This document shows, piece after piece, positions 33,490 through 40,173 of a DNA stretch of 40,173 nt; position 1 is the first letter of the stretch; the number at the start of each line of letters is the position of its first letter. The stretch covers positions 1 through 40,173 of the forward strand of contig CAIXBR010000062.1 in NCBI GenBank assembly GCA_903917735.1, read 5' to 3'. The translations under genes were made by a program, and so were the position numbers. The stretch is from an uncultured Elusimicrobia bacterium. Lineage in GTDB: Bacteria > Elusimicrobiota > Elusimicrobia > Elusimicrobiales > UBA9959. A model generated the notes under the pieces. It was not told the origin of the DNA. It saw only the letters and a list, made by a program, of their open reading frames with translations, and did no database searches.

Positions 33490-33816
33490 TTAAGCTATCA
33501 TTTCGTCCAGGTGCTTCTTCAATTCTTCCTTGGGCTGCAGGCCCACCAGCTCGTGCGCTACTTTCCCGGCCTTGAAAAGCAGTATCGTGGGTATGGCGGA
33601 AATGCGGTAGTTGGAAGCCGTGTCCTGGTTCTCGTCGGTGTTGAGTTTGACCACCTTTATCTTGCCGGCGTATTCCTTCGCCAGCTCTTCTATGATGGGG
33701 CCTATCATGCGGCAGGGGCCGCACCAGGGGGCCCAGAAATCCACCAGCACGGGGAGAGGGCTTTTCAGGACTTCAGCCTCGAAATTCGCGTCGGTAACCT
33801 GTAATTCGTTTGACAT
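33490..33816 (-). CDS. trxA: Thioredoxin
   Basis: This 108-residue protein has the classical active site WCGPC with Cys32 and Cys35, the buried Asp26 in LVDFWAPW, and the cis-Pro in SAIPTILLF. Length and sequence are typical of thioredoxin 1, the cytoplasmic disulfide reductant. It stands alone: a near-perfect promoter lies upstream (33868-33896) and an intrinsic terminator directly downstream. A GAGG lies about nine bases before the ATG. This is the most clearly delimited transcription unit in the window and is probably highly expressed. Confidence 0.95.
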   Translation of the reverse strand: MSNELQVTDANFEAEVLKSPLPVLVDFWAPWCGPCRMIGPIIEELAKEYAGKIKVVKLNTDENQDTASNYRISAIPTILLFKAGKVAHELVGLQPKEELKKHLDEMIA

Positions 33817-33867
33817 TTTATGGCCTCGCTCGTTAATTTAGTGCCGCACCCGGTCCCGCTTCAGGTA

Positions 33868-33896
33868 ATAGTATAAGACTTGCTTTTTATTGTCAA
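33868..33896 (-). promoter_or_regulatory. Strong promoter of trxA
   Basis: On the minus strand a perfect TTGACA (33891-33896), a 17-base spacer and TACTAT (33868-33873) form a near-consensus vegetative promoter. The leader to the ATG at 33816 is about 45 bases. Confidence 0.8.
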
Positions 33897-33917
33897 GCCT
33901 ATGGCTGTGCCGCATTA

Positions 33918-33975
33918 GGCCTCTGGCCATGCCGTATCAAGCGCTATGCGCTTCAGACGGCCAAGAGCTATGCTC
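33918..33975. repeat. Cluster of three short perfect hairpins
   Basis: GGCC-TCT-GGCC (33918-33928), AAGCGC-TAT-GCGCTT (33939-33953) and GAGC-TAT-GCTC (33965-33975) follow each other between the end of the receiver gene and the trxA promoter. The last two share the loop TAT, and similar flanks (ATCAAGCG, GGCCAAG) recur. They lie past the stop of the receiver gene, so they may mark its 3' end or be a small repeat element. Confidence 0.45.
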
Positions 33976-33995
33976 ATCAAGCGGCCAAGCACCTT

Positions 33996-34391
33996 TTATG
34001 GTTTCTGGCCTTCAGCGCGGTCAAGCAGGTACTTCAATTCATTCCAAAGCTCGTCTATATCTATAGGTTTGGAGAAGAAGGCGCCCGCTCCGGCCAGCAT
34101 GGCTTCGGACCGGTCGGCGGGTTCCGTGTACTTGGCGGAGATGAAGATCACCGGCACTTTTTTCAGCCTGGAGGACTCGCGTATGACCCGCAGGAACTCT
34201 ATTCCGTGCATGTCGGGCAGCTGTATGTCGAGTATTATCAGGGAAGGGACGGAGGCGGCCAGGGCGTCCAACGCCTCGCGGGCGGACTTCGCCACGGTTA
34301 CCTCGGCGTCCACGTTCTTCAGTTTAAGGCCGTCCTCAAGCGTGTAGATAAAGTTCTTGTCGTCATCAACTATCAGAATTTTCATTGCCAT
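33996..34391 (-). CDS. Stand-alone receiver protein
   Basis: This 131-residue protein is a receiver domain with DDD at 9-11, acceptor Asp55 in LIILDIQLPD and the Lys in FFSKPI. The phosphorylation pocket is complete and there is no output domain. The gene begins two bases after the phosphoesterase stop and is the last of the smc-phosphoesterase-receiver cluster. No kinase is adjacent, so its partner is elsewhere. A start two codons later (MKILIV) is equally good. Confidence 0.88.
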   Translation of the reverse strand: MAMKILIVDDDKNFIYTLEDGLKLKNVDAEVTVAKSAREALDALAASVPSLIILDIQLPDMHGIEFLRVIRESSRLKKVPVIFISAKYTEPADRSEAMLAGAGAFFSKPIDIDELWNELKYLLDRAEGQKP

Positions 34392-34393
34392 AA

Positions 34394-35128
34394 TTAAAAT
34401 CCAAAGCTGAGGCGCTCGGAAAGGATAGCCGGCATCTTAAGGCCGGCCATCAGCTTCTGTGTAGCCTCGACGTCATAAAATACCCTGTACAGCTCGAAAA
34501 CCCTCTTCTCCGGATCGTAGATCCCGCAGGCCGCCCGGGGGTCTCCGTCGCGGGGTTGCCCCACGGAGCCGGGGTTCAGCATCACCGGCCCATTCGCCAA
34601 CGGCACCTTCACCGCGGGCTTCAGGAAATCCGCCTCCGGTATCCCCGTCTCCCCCTGCCTGAAATAGAGAGGCATATGGCTGTGCCCTATAAAACAGGGC
34701 GAAACGGTCCAGCCTTTTACGTTGTCCGCGAACTGGCTCTCGCTCAGCACATACTCGGTCAGCGGCTTGCGCGGGGAGCCGTGTACCAGCGTAAAATCCT
34801 TTGTTTCCAGCCTTTCAGGCAGGCCGGCTATAAAATCCATGGCCTGCCCGGTAAGCTGGGTCCGCGCGAAATCGATGGCCCAGGCCGCGTTCAGGTTGAA
34901 CCATTTCAGGTCCATTTTCCCGACCAGGGCCGCGTCGTGGTTGCCCATGACTATAGAAAGACCTTTCAGCGCGCGCAGCGTCTCGGCGCATTCCAGCGGC
35001 TGCGGCCCGTAGCCCACCACGTCGCCGCAACAGATAAAGTTCTCCACGCCGTTCTTGCGGTAAAACGACAGCACGGCCCTGAGGGCCTCGTAATTGCCGT
35101 GCACGTCCGAAAAAACGCCGTATTTCAT
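34394..35128 (-). CDS. Metallophosphoesterase of the YfcE/MJ0936-like type
   Basis: This 244-residue protein has the dinuclear-metal phosphoesterase motifs in order: D-x-H in FSDVHGN (Asp8, His10), GD in CCGDVVGYGP, GNHD in IVMGNHDAAL, H in LVHGSPR and GHSH in FIGHSHMPLY. The metal site looks complete. Relatives hydrolyse phosphodiesters or nucleotides, but substrates vary and cannot be read from sequence. It lies 10 bases after smc and 2 bases before a receiver gene, so it is co-transcribed with both. Confidence 0.9.
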   Translation of the reverse strand: MKYGVFSDVHGNYEALRAVLSFYRKNGVENFICCGDVVGYGPQPLECAETLRALKGLSIVMGNHDAALVGKMDLKWFNLNAAWAIDFARTQLTGQAMDFIAGLPERLETKDFTLVHGSPRKPLTEYVLSESQFADNVKGWTVSPCFIGHSHMPLYFRQGETGIPEADFLKPAVKVPLANGPVMLNPGSVGQPRDGDPRAACGIYDPEKRVFELYRVFYDVEATQKLMAGLKMPAILSERLSFGF

Positions 35129-35138
35129 CAGTTTTATT

Positions 35139-38100
35139 CTATACCCCTACCGGCTGTTCCTGCGTGACCATGTTTGCCGCGCGCTTCAGGTCCACCGAGA
35201 TCAGCTTGCTCACGCCCAGCTCTTCCATGGTCACCCCGTAAAGCACGTCGGCCGCTTCCATGGTGCGCTTGTTGTGCGTTATCACTATAAACTGCGTGGT
35301 GGCGGAGAATTCCTTTATCAGGCGCACGAAGCGTTCCACATTGGCCTCGTCCAGGGGCGCGTCGGCCTCGTCCATGATGCAGAACGGGGACGGGTTCACG
35401 CGGAAGAAGCTGAACAGCAGCGCCAGCGCCGTCAGCGCCTTCTCGCCGCCGGACAGCTGGGAGATGCTCACGGGCTTCTTCCCCGGCGGATGCGCCAGTA
35501 TTTCCACGCCGGTCTCCAGCAGGTTGTCCGGCATCGTCAGTATAAGGTCCGCCTCGCCTCCGTTGAACAGCAGCGAGTAGATCTCATTGAAGTAGGTCCG
35601 CACCTTGTCGAAGGTGGTCTTGAAGTTCTCGCGGGTGGTGTCGTTGATCTTGTTTATCGCGGAGCGCAGGTCGGCCTTGGCGCGGTTCAGGTCCTCCACC
35701 TGGGAGTGCATGAAGTTGTAGCGGGCGGTAAGCGCCTCATACTCCTCGGGGGCGGTCATGTTGACGTTGCCCATCTCCGCCACGCGGCGCCGCAGGAACA
35801 GCACGCGGTCGTGGTCGGTCTCGATGCCGGCGTAGCGTTCCCTGGCCTCGGCGGGGGTAATGTTCCACTCGTCGGCCATGCGCTTGGCGGTCTCGTCGGC
35901 GCGGGCGGCTATGGTGGCCAGCTCCGTCTCTATCTGGTAGCGTATCTTCTCGTTCTCGGCGGAAAGCGCCCGGTTGTCCGTAAGGTTGGCGTTCAGCCTG
36001 GCCAGCGTGCCGCGCGCCTCGTTGAGCTCGTCTTCCATAGCCCGGTCGATGATCTCTTTCTCGGCCAGGTCGTGCATCAGCTCGGCCAGGCGGGCCTGAA
36101 AAGATGCTATCTCGCCTTTATATCTTTCCTCGCGCGATCCCAGCTCGGAGCGGCGCTCCTCGAAATGGGATTTTTCCTCGGTCAGCGCGGACAGGTCGCC
36201 TTCGGCCCGGGCCAGTTCCCCTTTCAGGGCTTCCAGGTTCTGGCGGAAATTGTCCAGGTTGGCCTTACGGCCGCCCAACTCTTCCTTCTTGTGCGCGAAA
36301 TCCTGGTGCAGCGCGTCCTTCCTCTCGCCAAGAGCTGCCTGCTCGGCCTTCTTGGCCTCCGTGGCGGCGCCGGCGGCGGCCTTGCTCTCGACCAGCGCGG
36401 CGAACTCGGCCTCTGCCTGCCTGATGCCGGCCTCGGCTTTTTCCTTCTCCGACTGGGACAGCGCCAGGCTTTCCTTCTTTATCCGCAGATCGTCCTGCGC
36501 GCCGGCGGCCTCGGTCTCGTTAGTGTGGAAAGCTATGTTCAGCGCGGAAGCTTTCTCCTCCGCGCCGGCGGCGGCGGCGCGCGCGCCTTCCAGCTGCGGC
36601 TGCAGGGAGCCCTTTTCGGTCTCCAGGGCGGCATTTTCCTCGTCTAGCTTCTTTATCTGCTCCTTCAGGTCGCCTCCCTCTTCCCAATAGGGCTCGTTGG
36701 AAACGACTTCTTCCACGCCGCCGGTCACCCAGAAAGGCCCGTGAACAGCCCCGTTGGAGGAGTAAACCCCGGTCAACAGGCCGGTCAGGAGCGGCAGGTA
36801 CTGCGGCTCGCAGGAGATCTTTTCCAGCACGCGCTGGGTTCCGGGGGCGTTCCAGCTTTCCTGCTGAGCGGGAGCGGAAGGCAAGCGTTCCAGTATCAGG
36901 AAGCGGCAGCGGCCTTTGCCTATGTGCTTGAGATAATCAATGGCTTGCTGGGCGGAAGCGGCGGTTTCGCAGACCACGGAATCAAGGAAGCGGCCCAGCG
37001 CATCGTCTACGGCCAGGCGGTCTTCCTTACGAATCGAAAGCAGGTGCCGCAGGGTACCCTTCACACCGGCCACGCCGGAATTCAGCACTCCGTTTATGCC
37101 CACCCAGTAGGTGTCGTGCTCGCCCTGCGCCAGTATGGCCTCCAGGCGGCTCTGGTCCCAGGCCCTACTTTCGCGGATGGCGGCCTGGCGGGAATCTATC
37201 TCGCCCAAGCGGGCGGACAGGGTTTTCGCCTGGGCTGAAGCGGCGGCTTCTTTCTCTTTCTCCGCGGCCAGCTCGCTCCCCAGCGCCGCGGAGCGGGCCC
37301 TCATTTCGGCTATGCGGGCCTCTATCGCGGCCAGAGCCGCGGTAATGTCGCTTATATCCTTCTCCAGCCCGGCCTTGGCGTCGTTGAAATGGCCTATGTT
37401 CGAGCCGGTGATGCCTATCTTATTGGAAATTCCCATCTCCCGCGAATAAGCCTCGTTCATCTCGCGGGCTATGCTGTCGGAAGCCTCGTCGGCGGCGCGC
37501 ATCTGGTCCGCCACCCCGGCCAGCGCCGCGGCGGCGGCCTCGTACTCGGCCTGTAGGGAGGGCAGCCCGCCCTCGTCGGAGGAAAGCTTCGCGTTCAGCT
37601 CGGCCATGCGGGGCTCGGTAGCCGCCATTTTTTCGGAATTGCGCCTTTCGGAGATCCCCAGCTGCTCGCGCTGCTTGGCTATCTCGGCCAGCATCTCCAT
37701 GCCGGAAATTATCTTCCCCTCGGCCTGCACCTTGTCCGTCTTCACCGTGCTGACGGCTTCCTTGAGGACGCGCTGCTCCTCGGTCTTCTGCGTATGGGTC
37801 AGGTTCAGGTCGGCTATTTCGCCTTCCAGGCCGGTTATGGCCACGGCTATCTCGGAAAGCTCCTTCTTTACCGGCTCCAGGCGGGCAGCGGCCTCGGCGG
37901 ACTTATCCGCGAAAGCGTCCCCATCCTTGATCAGCAGCGCTATCTCGGCGCCGGTCAGCTCTTCCTTGTATTTTTGCTGCAGGCGGGCCCTGGCGGCCTC
38001 CTTATCCAGCTTCTTGATCTGTTCGTCCAGCAGCACCATGCTGTCGGCCAGGCGGTTCAGGTCTATTTCCACCTTCTCCAGCTTGCGGCCGGCTTCCTCG

Positions 38101-38621
38101 CGCTTGGCCTTGTACTTGGAGACGCCGGCGGCCTCTTCGAAGAGCTCGCGGCGCTGTTCGGGGGTGGCGTTAAGAACGGTCTCCACCTCGCCCTGGTCTA
38201 TAATGGCGTAGCCGTCGGTGCCTATGCCGGTGTCCAGGAACATCTCGCGGATGTCCTTCAGGCGGCACTGCACCTTGTTGATGAAATATTCGGATTCCTC
38301 GGAGCGGTAGATCTTACGGGTTACGGTGACTTCGCTGAAATCGAGAGGGAGTTTGCGGGACTCGTTGTCGAAGGTCATGGCCACTTCGCCCATGTTCTGC
38401 GCCTGGCGCTTGGTGGTACCGGCGAAGATCACGTCCATCATGGACGGCATGCGCAGGGATTTCCAGGACATTTCGCCTATGCACCACTTCACCGAATCTA
38501 CCACGTTGGACTTGCCGCAGCCGTTGGGCCCGACTATGCAGGTTATACCGGGTTTAAGCGGCAGCTTAACCTTGTTGGCAAAGGATTTAAAACCGTAAAT
38601 TTCAAGCGCTTTGAGGTACAT
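35139..38621 (-). CDS. smc: Chromosome segregation ATPase SMC
   Basis: The start is the ATG at 38621, with AAGGGG seven bases upstream and the conserved MYLKALEIYGFKSFA directly after; an in-frame upstream start has no support. The product has 1160 residues, a usual SMC length. The N-terminal head has Walker A GPNGCGKSN (31-39). Long coiled coils flank a hinge near the middle (GVAGVKGTLRHLL to RCRFLILERL). The C-terminal head has the signature LSGGEKALTALAL and Walker B FCIMDEADAPLDEAN. It acts as a dimer with ScpA/ScpB to compact and segregate the chromosome; those partners are not in the window. Downstream follow a phosphoesterase and a receiver gene. A long frame on the opposite strand is a shadow of its biased codons. 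Confidence 0.96.
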   Translation of the reverse strand: MYLKALEIYGFKSFANKVKLPLKPGITCIVGPNGCGKSNVVDSVKWCIGEMSWKSLRMPSMMDVIFAGTTKRQAQNMGEVAMTFDNESRKLPLDFSEVTVTRKIYRSEESEYFINKVQCRLKDIREMFLDTGIGTDGYAIIDQGEVETVLNATPEQRRELFEEAAGVSKYKAKREEAGRKLEKVEIDLNRLADSMVLLDEQIKKLDKEAARARLQQKYKEELTGAEIALLIKDGDAFADKSAEAAARLEPVKKELSEIAVAITGLEGEIADLNLTHTQKTEEQRVLKEAVSTVKTDKVQAEGKIISGMEMLAEIAKQREQLGISERRNSEKMAATEPRMAELNAKLSSDEGGLPSLQAEYEAAAAALAGVADQMRAADEASDSIAREMNEAYSREMGISNKIGITGSNIGHFNDAKAGLEKDISDITAALAAIEARIAEMRARSAALGSELAAEKEKEAAASAQAKTLSARLGEIDSRQAAIRESRAWDQSRLEAILAQGEHDTYWVGINGVLNSGVAGVKGTLRHLLSIRKEDRLAVDDALGRFLDSVVCETAASAQQAIDYLKHIGKGRCRFLILERLPSAPAQQESWNAPGTQRVLEKISCEPQYLPLLTGLLTGVYSSNGAVHGPFWVTGGVEEVVSNEPYWEEGGDLKEQIKKLDEENAALETEKGSLQPQLEGARAAAAGAEEKASALNIAFHTNETEAAGAQDDLRIKKESLALSQSEKEKAEAGIRQAEAEFAALVESKAAAGAATEAKKAEQAALGERKDALHQDFAHKKEELGGRKANLDNFRQNLEALKGELARAEGDLSALTEEKSHFEERRSELGSREERYKGEIASFQARLAELMHDLAEKEIIDRAMEDELNEARGTLARLNANLTDNRALSAENEKIRYQIETELATIAARADETAKRMADEWNITPAEARERYAGIETDHDRVLFLRRRVAEMGNVNMTAPEEYEALTARYNFMHSQVEDLNRAKADLRSAINKINDTTRENFKTTFDKVRTYFNEIYSLLFNGGEADLILTMPDNLLETGVEILAHPPGKKPVSISQLSGGEKALTALALLFSFFRVNPSPFCIMDEADAPLDEANVERFVRLIKEFSATTQFIVITHNKRTMEAADVLYGVTMEELGVSKLISVDLKRAANMVTQEQPVGV

Positions 38622-38718
38622 TAGAAACCCCTTGGGAGAATAAATAGAACAGCGTTCACCCCGCAAGGCGGGATACTGTGGAAACATCAATTATATAAAT
38701 AATTGGACTGAGATGTCT

Positions 38719-38747
38719 TTGAATTTATCTATTAAGGTATTTAATAT
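38719..38747 (+). promoter_or_regulatory. Possible promoter for the outer-membrane barrel gene
   Basis: TTGAAT (38719-38724), a 17-base spacer and TAATAT (38742-38747) lie in an AT-rich stretch upstream of the plus-strand gene at 38899. The leader would be about 145 bases. Confidence 0.35.
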
Positions 38748-38898
38748 AATATGGAATCTCGTTGTTACAGGACTGGAGCTGAAAAAACTCTGCAGCGTTT
38801 TCAGGCACGAGCCGGCCCGCCCCTTCGGCTTCACCGCAGAAGAACCGCGCGCTAAGGCTCATGCTGACCTCGGTTAAAAAGGACTGGCTTAACGAACT

Positions 38899-39648
38899 AT
38901 GAACCGCATCTTGAAATCCGTTTATGTTCTTTTATTCTGTTTGGGGGCGGGCGAAATTCTTCCGGCCATGGTTTACGCCGGAATTGAAAACCGGCCTTTA
39001 AACACCTCGGAAGCGGCCCTGCTGGAGTCCGGGCGCTTTTCGCTGGCCGCTGGCGCGAAGTATCTTAAGGCCGGCAGTGAAAAAGAATATTCGCTGGTGA
39101 CCGACTGGGAATACGGATTTTTAAACAGCTTCGAGCTTGACCTGGAGGTGCCGTTCACCTCTTTTAAGCCGGCCGGAACCGGCGGCAACTCAGGCTTGGG
39201 GGACGCGGCCCTGTGGCTGGGCTACGCTCTAGGAAAAGAGGGGAAAGCCGCGCCGGCGGTGGCCGCGGCTTTCAGCTGGAAAACGGCCACCGGCAGCCAG
39301 GAAAAAGGGCTCGGTACCGGCGAGAACACTTATCAGGGAACGGTGCTGATATCTAAAACCTTCGGCAAAACCTCGGTTCATTTTAACGGCAGCTATACTT
39401 TTGCGGACGCCCCGGTCATAGGCTACAACCTTGCTTTAAAACAGGTCATCAACGACAAGCTTACCCTGGTTGCCGAACTGTACGACCAGAAAGACCAGAA
39501 GGTCCCGGGAAATAATACCACTGACGGTTTAATAGGGGCTATCTATGCCGTCTCCCCGTCCGCCTCGCTCGATCTCGGAGCAGGCCGGGGCTTTACCGCG
39601 GCCAGCGCGGACCTGCGGCTGACTGGCGGCATAACCCTGCTCTGGTAG
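38899..39648 (+). CDS. Outer-membrane beta-barrel protein (transporter-like)
   Basis: This 249-residue protein has a signal peptide (VYVLLFCLGAGEILPAMVYA). A series of amphipathic strands separated by short turns follows: SGRFSLAAGAKYLKAG, YSLVTDWEYGFLNSFELDLE, SGLGDAALWLGYAL and others. It ends in the strand LRLTGGITLLW, whose terminal aromatic residue is typical of barrels folded by BamA. The pattern resembles the 'phenol degradation MetA-like'/DUF-type transporter barrels of about 250-300 residues, but I cannot fix a substrate. It is the only plus-strand gene in the right third and is transcribed alone, divergent from smc. Confidence 0.7.
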   Translation: MNRILKSVYVLLFCLGAGEILPAMVYAGIENRPLNTSEAALLESGRFSLAAGAKYLKAGSEKEYSLVTDWEYGFLNSFELDLEVPFTSFKPAGTGGNSGLGDAALWLGYALGKEGKAAPAVAAAFSWKTATGSQEKGLGTGENTYQGTVLISKTFGKTSVHFNGSYTFADAPVIGYNLALKQVINDKLTLVAELYDQKDQKVPGNNTTDGLIGAIYAVSPSASLDLGAGRGFTAASADLRLTGGITLLW

Positions 39649-39746
39649 AGTCAACAACGGAGATTAGCCGGAAAGAAGCGCAAGAGGCCATTCCGCTACA
39701 ACATTCCTAAGCGTCCCTCTGCTCCTGTTCCAGCGTTAGTTCTGCA

Positions 39747-39776
39747 GCACCCCTACACCCGCCTGACGGGGGGTGC
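39747..39776. terminator. Hairpin after the barrel gene
   Basis: GCACCCC (39747-39753) pairs with GGGGTGC (39770-39776) around a 16-base loop that contains ACCCGCCTGACGG. It lies about 100 bases past the barrel stop and about 30 bases from the transposase remnant. No T-run follows, so its role is uncertain; it could belong to the insertion sequence. Confidence 0.25.
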
Positions 39777-39806
39777 AGGACGGTTTAGCCCTTGCCCCGG
39801 AAGAAC

Positions 39807-40037
39807 TTAGACGTCGGAGAACAACTGTTCAATATATCCTTTTTTTACGGACTCTTTCTTAACTTTCCACGTCCAGATCCTCACGCTTTTGCGTCCGTGA
39901 ACGCGCAAGACCTGCTTCTGGCACGTGAGGCCAAGGGATGTCATCAGCCTCCAGACCTGGGTGGTCTTAAGGCTTGCTCCGTTGATCTTCCGTATTAATG
40001 CGGCGATCCGCGCGAGCGTCCAGCCGCCGGTTTTATA
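39807..40037 (-). pseudogene. IS630-like transposase remnant, cut by the IS3-like element
   Basis: The minus-strand frame ending at TAA 39807-39809 reads KTGGWTLARIAALIRKINGA, then TQVWRLMTSLGLTCQKQVLR and IWTWKVKKESVKKGYIEQL. The W-T-L-x-x-I-A-x-L-I and Q-V-W-R-L-M-x-x-L-G-L-x-x-Q-K phrases are characteristic of the winged-helix part of IS630-family transposases. About 76 residues remain. The N-terminal side is interrupted at 40037/40038 by the tip of the IS3-like copy, and no DDE catalytic part is visible downstream. In some IS630 elements the transposase is split into two frames, so this could be the first frame's end. Confidence 0.65.
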
Positions 40038-40173
40038 TGAGGTGGTCGGGATAGACTAGACCAGTTGCAGGCACTTCTTAAGGTGGACTGCTTTACTCTT
40101 CCTGCTGCTGACGCCGCGCTTCTTCAGTCCTTCCAGATATACTTCCCGTGGGGTTTTATAGTCAAGCGACTGA
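40038..40173 (-). mobile_element. 3' end of an IS3-like insertion sequence, right copy
   Basis: It is the exact reverse complement of 4-139. The tip begins TGAGGTGGTC at 40038, directly after a stretch of the IS630-like gene, so the IS3-like element inserted into the older one. The element continues beyond the window. Confidence 0.8.
40056..40173 (-). CDS. IS3-like transposase, C-terminal fragment (runs off window)
   Basis: This is the same C-terminal tail as at 2-121, identical in every base, stopping at TAG (40056-40058) 18 bases before the IS tip. Perfect identity between two copies 40 kb apart suggests recent transposition, or that both ends of the contig are joined to one collapsed repeat. 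Only the tail after the catalytic domain is seen, so activity cannot be judged. Confidence 0.7.
   Translation of the reverse strand, partial: QSLDYKTPREVYLEGLKKRGVSSRKSKAVHLKKCLQLV

Noticed and set aside
35094..36647. Long plus-strand frame (517 codons) opposite smc
   Set aside because: Shadow of the biased codons of smc; no ribosome binding site and no family features. smc is unmistakable on the minus strand.
1..40173. Window as a composite transposon
   Set aside because: The interior carries essential genes (smc, polA, rho, coaE), so transposition as a unit is implausible; an assembly break at a repeated IS is simpler.

Overview
The window looks like a complete metagenomic-style contig from a diderm (Gram-negative-type) bacterium with moderately high GC. 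My best guess is Elusimicrobiota or a neighbouring lineage. The clues are PorV/PorQ-type barrels, secreted proteins ending in FlgD-like beta-sandwich tails, an Asn/Gln-rich Rho extension, short coiled-coil proteins and many two-component genes. This is inference from gene style; there is no rRNA or other marker. Both ends stop inside the same 136-bp sequence in opposite orientation: the 3' end of an IS3-like transposase gene plus the IS tip. The contig was therefore probably cut by a repeated insertion sequence.

Left accessory region (1-5.1 kb): an IS tip truncates a small secreted-protein gene. A decayed fragment of a DUF4143-type ATPase gene follows, then an AbiE type IV toxin-antitoxin operon, a remnant of a TPR/TMTC-like membrane protein, an intact copy of the DUF4143 ATPase gene, and a frameshifted coiled-coil gene.

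Surface-protein/regulator island (5.1-12.4 kb): a minus-strand operon encodes two small exported beta proteins with WxL-like features and a DUF916-like partner. Divergent from it, a plus-strand operon encodes an OmpR-type response regulator, a soluble REC-GAF-histidine kinase and a lone REC protein. A further paralogous exported protein (10306) and an unrecognised exported protein (11219) follow. A ~50-bp element recurs upstream of all three WxL-like paralogues (411-460, 7163-7213, 10061-10110), including the one truncated by the IS. I consider this the most interesting candidate system in the window: a two-component circuit with a shared regulatory element and a surface-protein set.

Export/sensor region (12.4-26.8 kb), minus strand: a five-gene signalling cluster (multi-PAS kinase, a split conserved gene of unknown function, REC, HisKA_3 kinase, NarL-type regulator) runs into a papain-like cysteine peptidase with a FlgD-like tail and a PorV-type barrel overlapping it by 4 bp. 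The same architecture recurs at 22-27 kb: an NHL-repeat protein with a FlgD-like tail overlaps by 4 bp a PorV-like barrel fused to thrombospondin type 3 repeats and an OmpA domain.

Housekeeping region (27-38.7 kb), minus strand: smc, a phosphoesterase and a REC protein; trxA with a strong promoter and intrinsic terminator; then polA, rhomboid, coaE, rho and an M23 peptidase, tightly packed. The right end holds a plus-strand outer-membrane barrel gene, an IS630-like transposase remnant and the second IS3-like tip.
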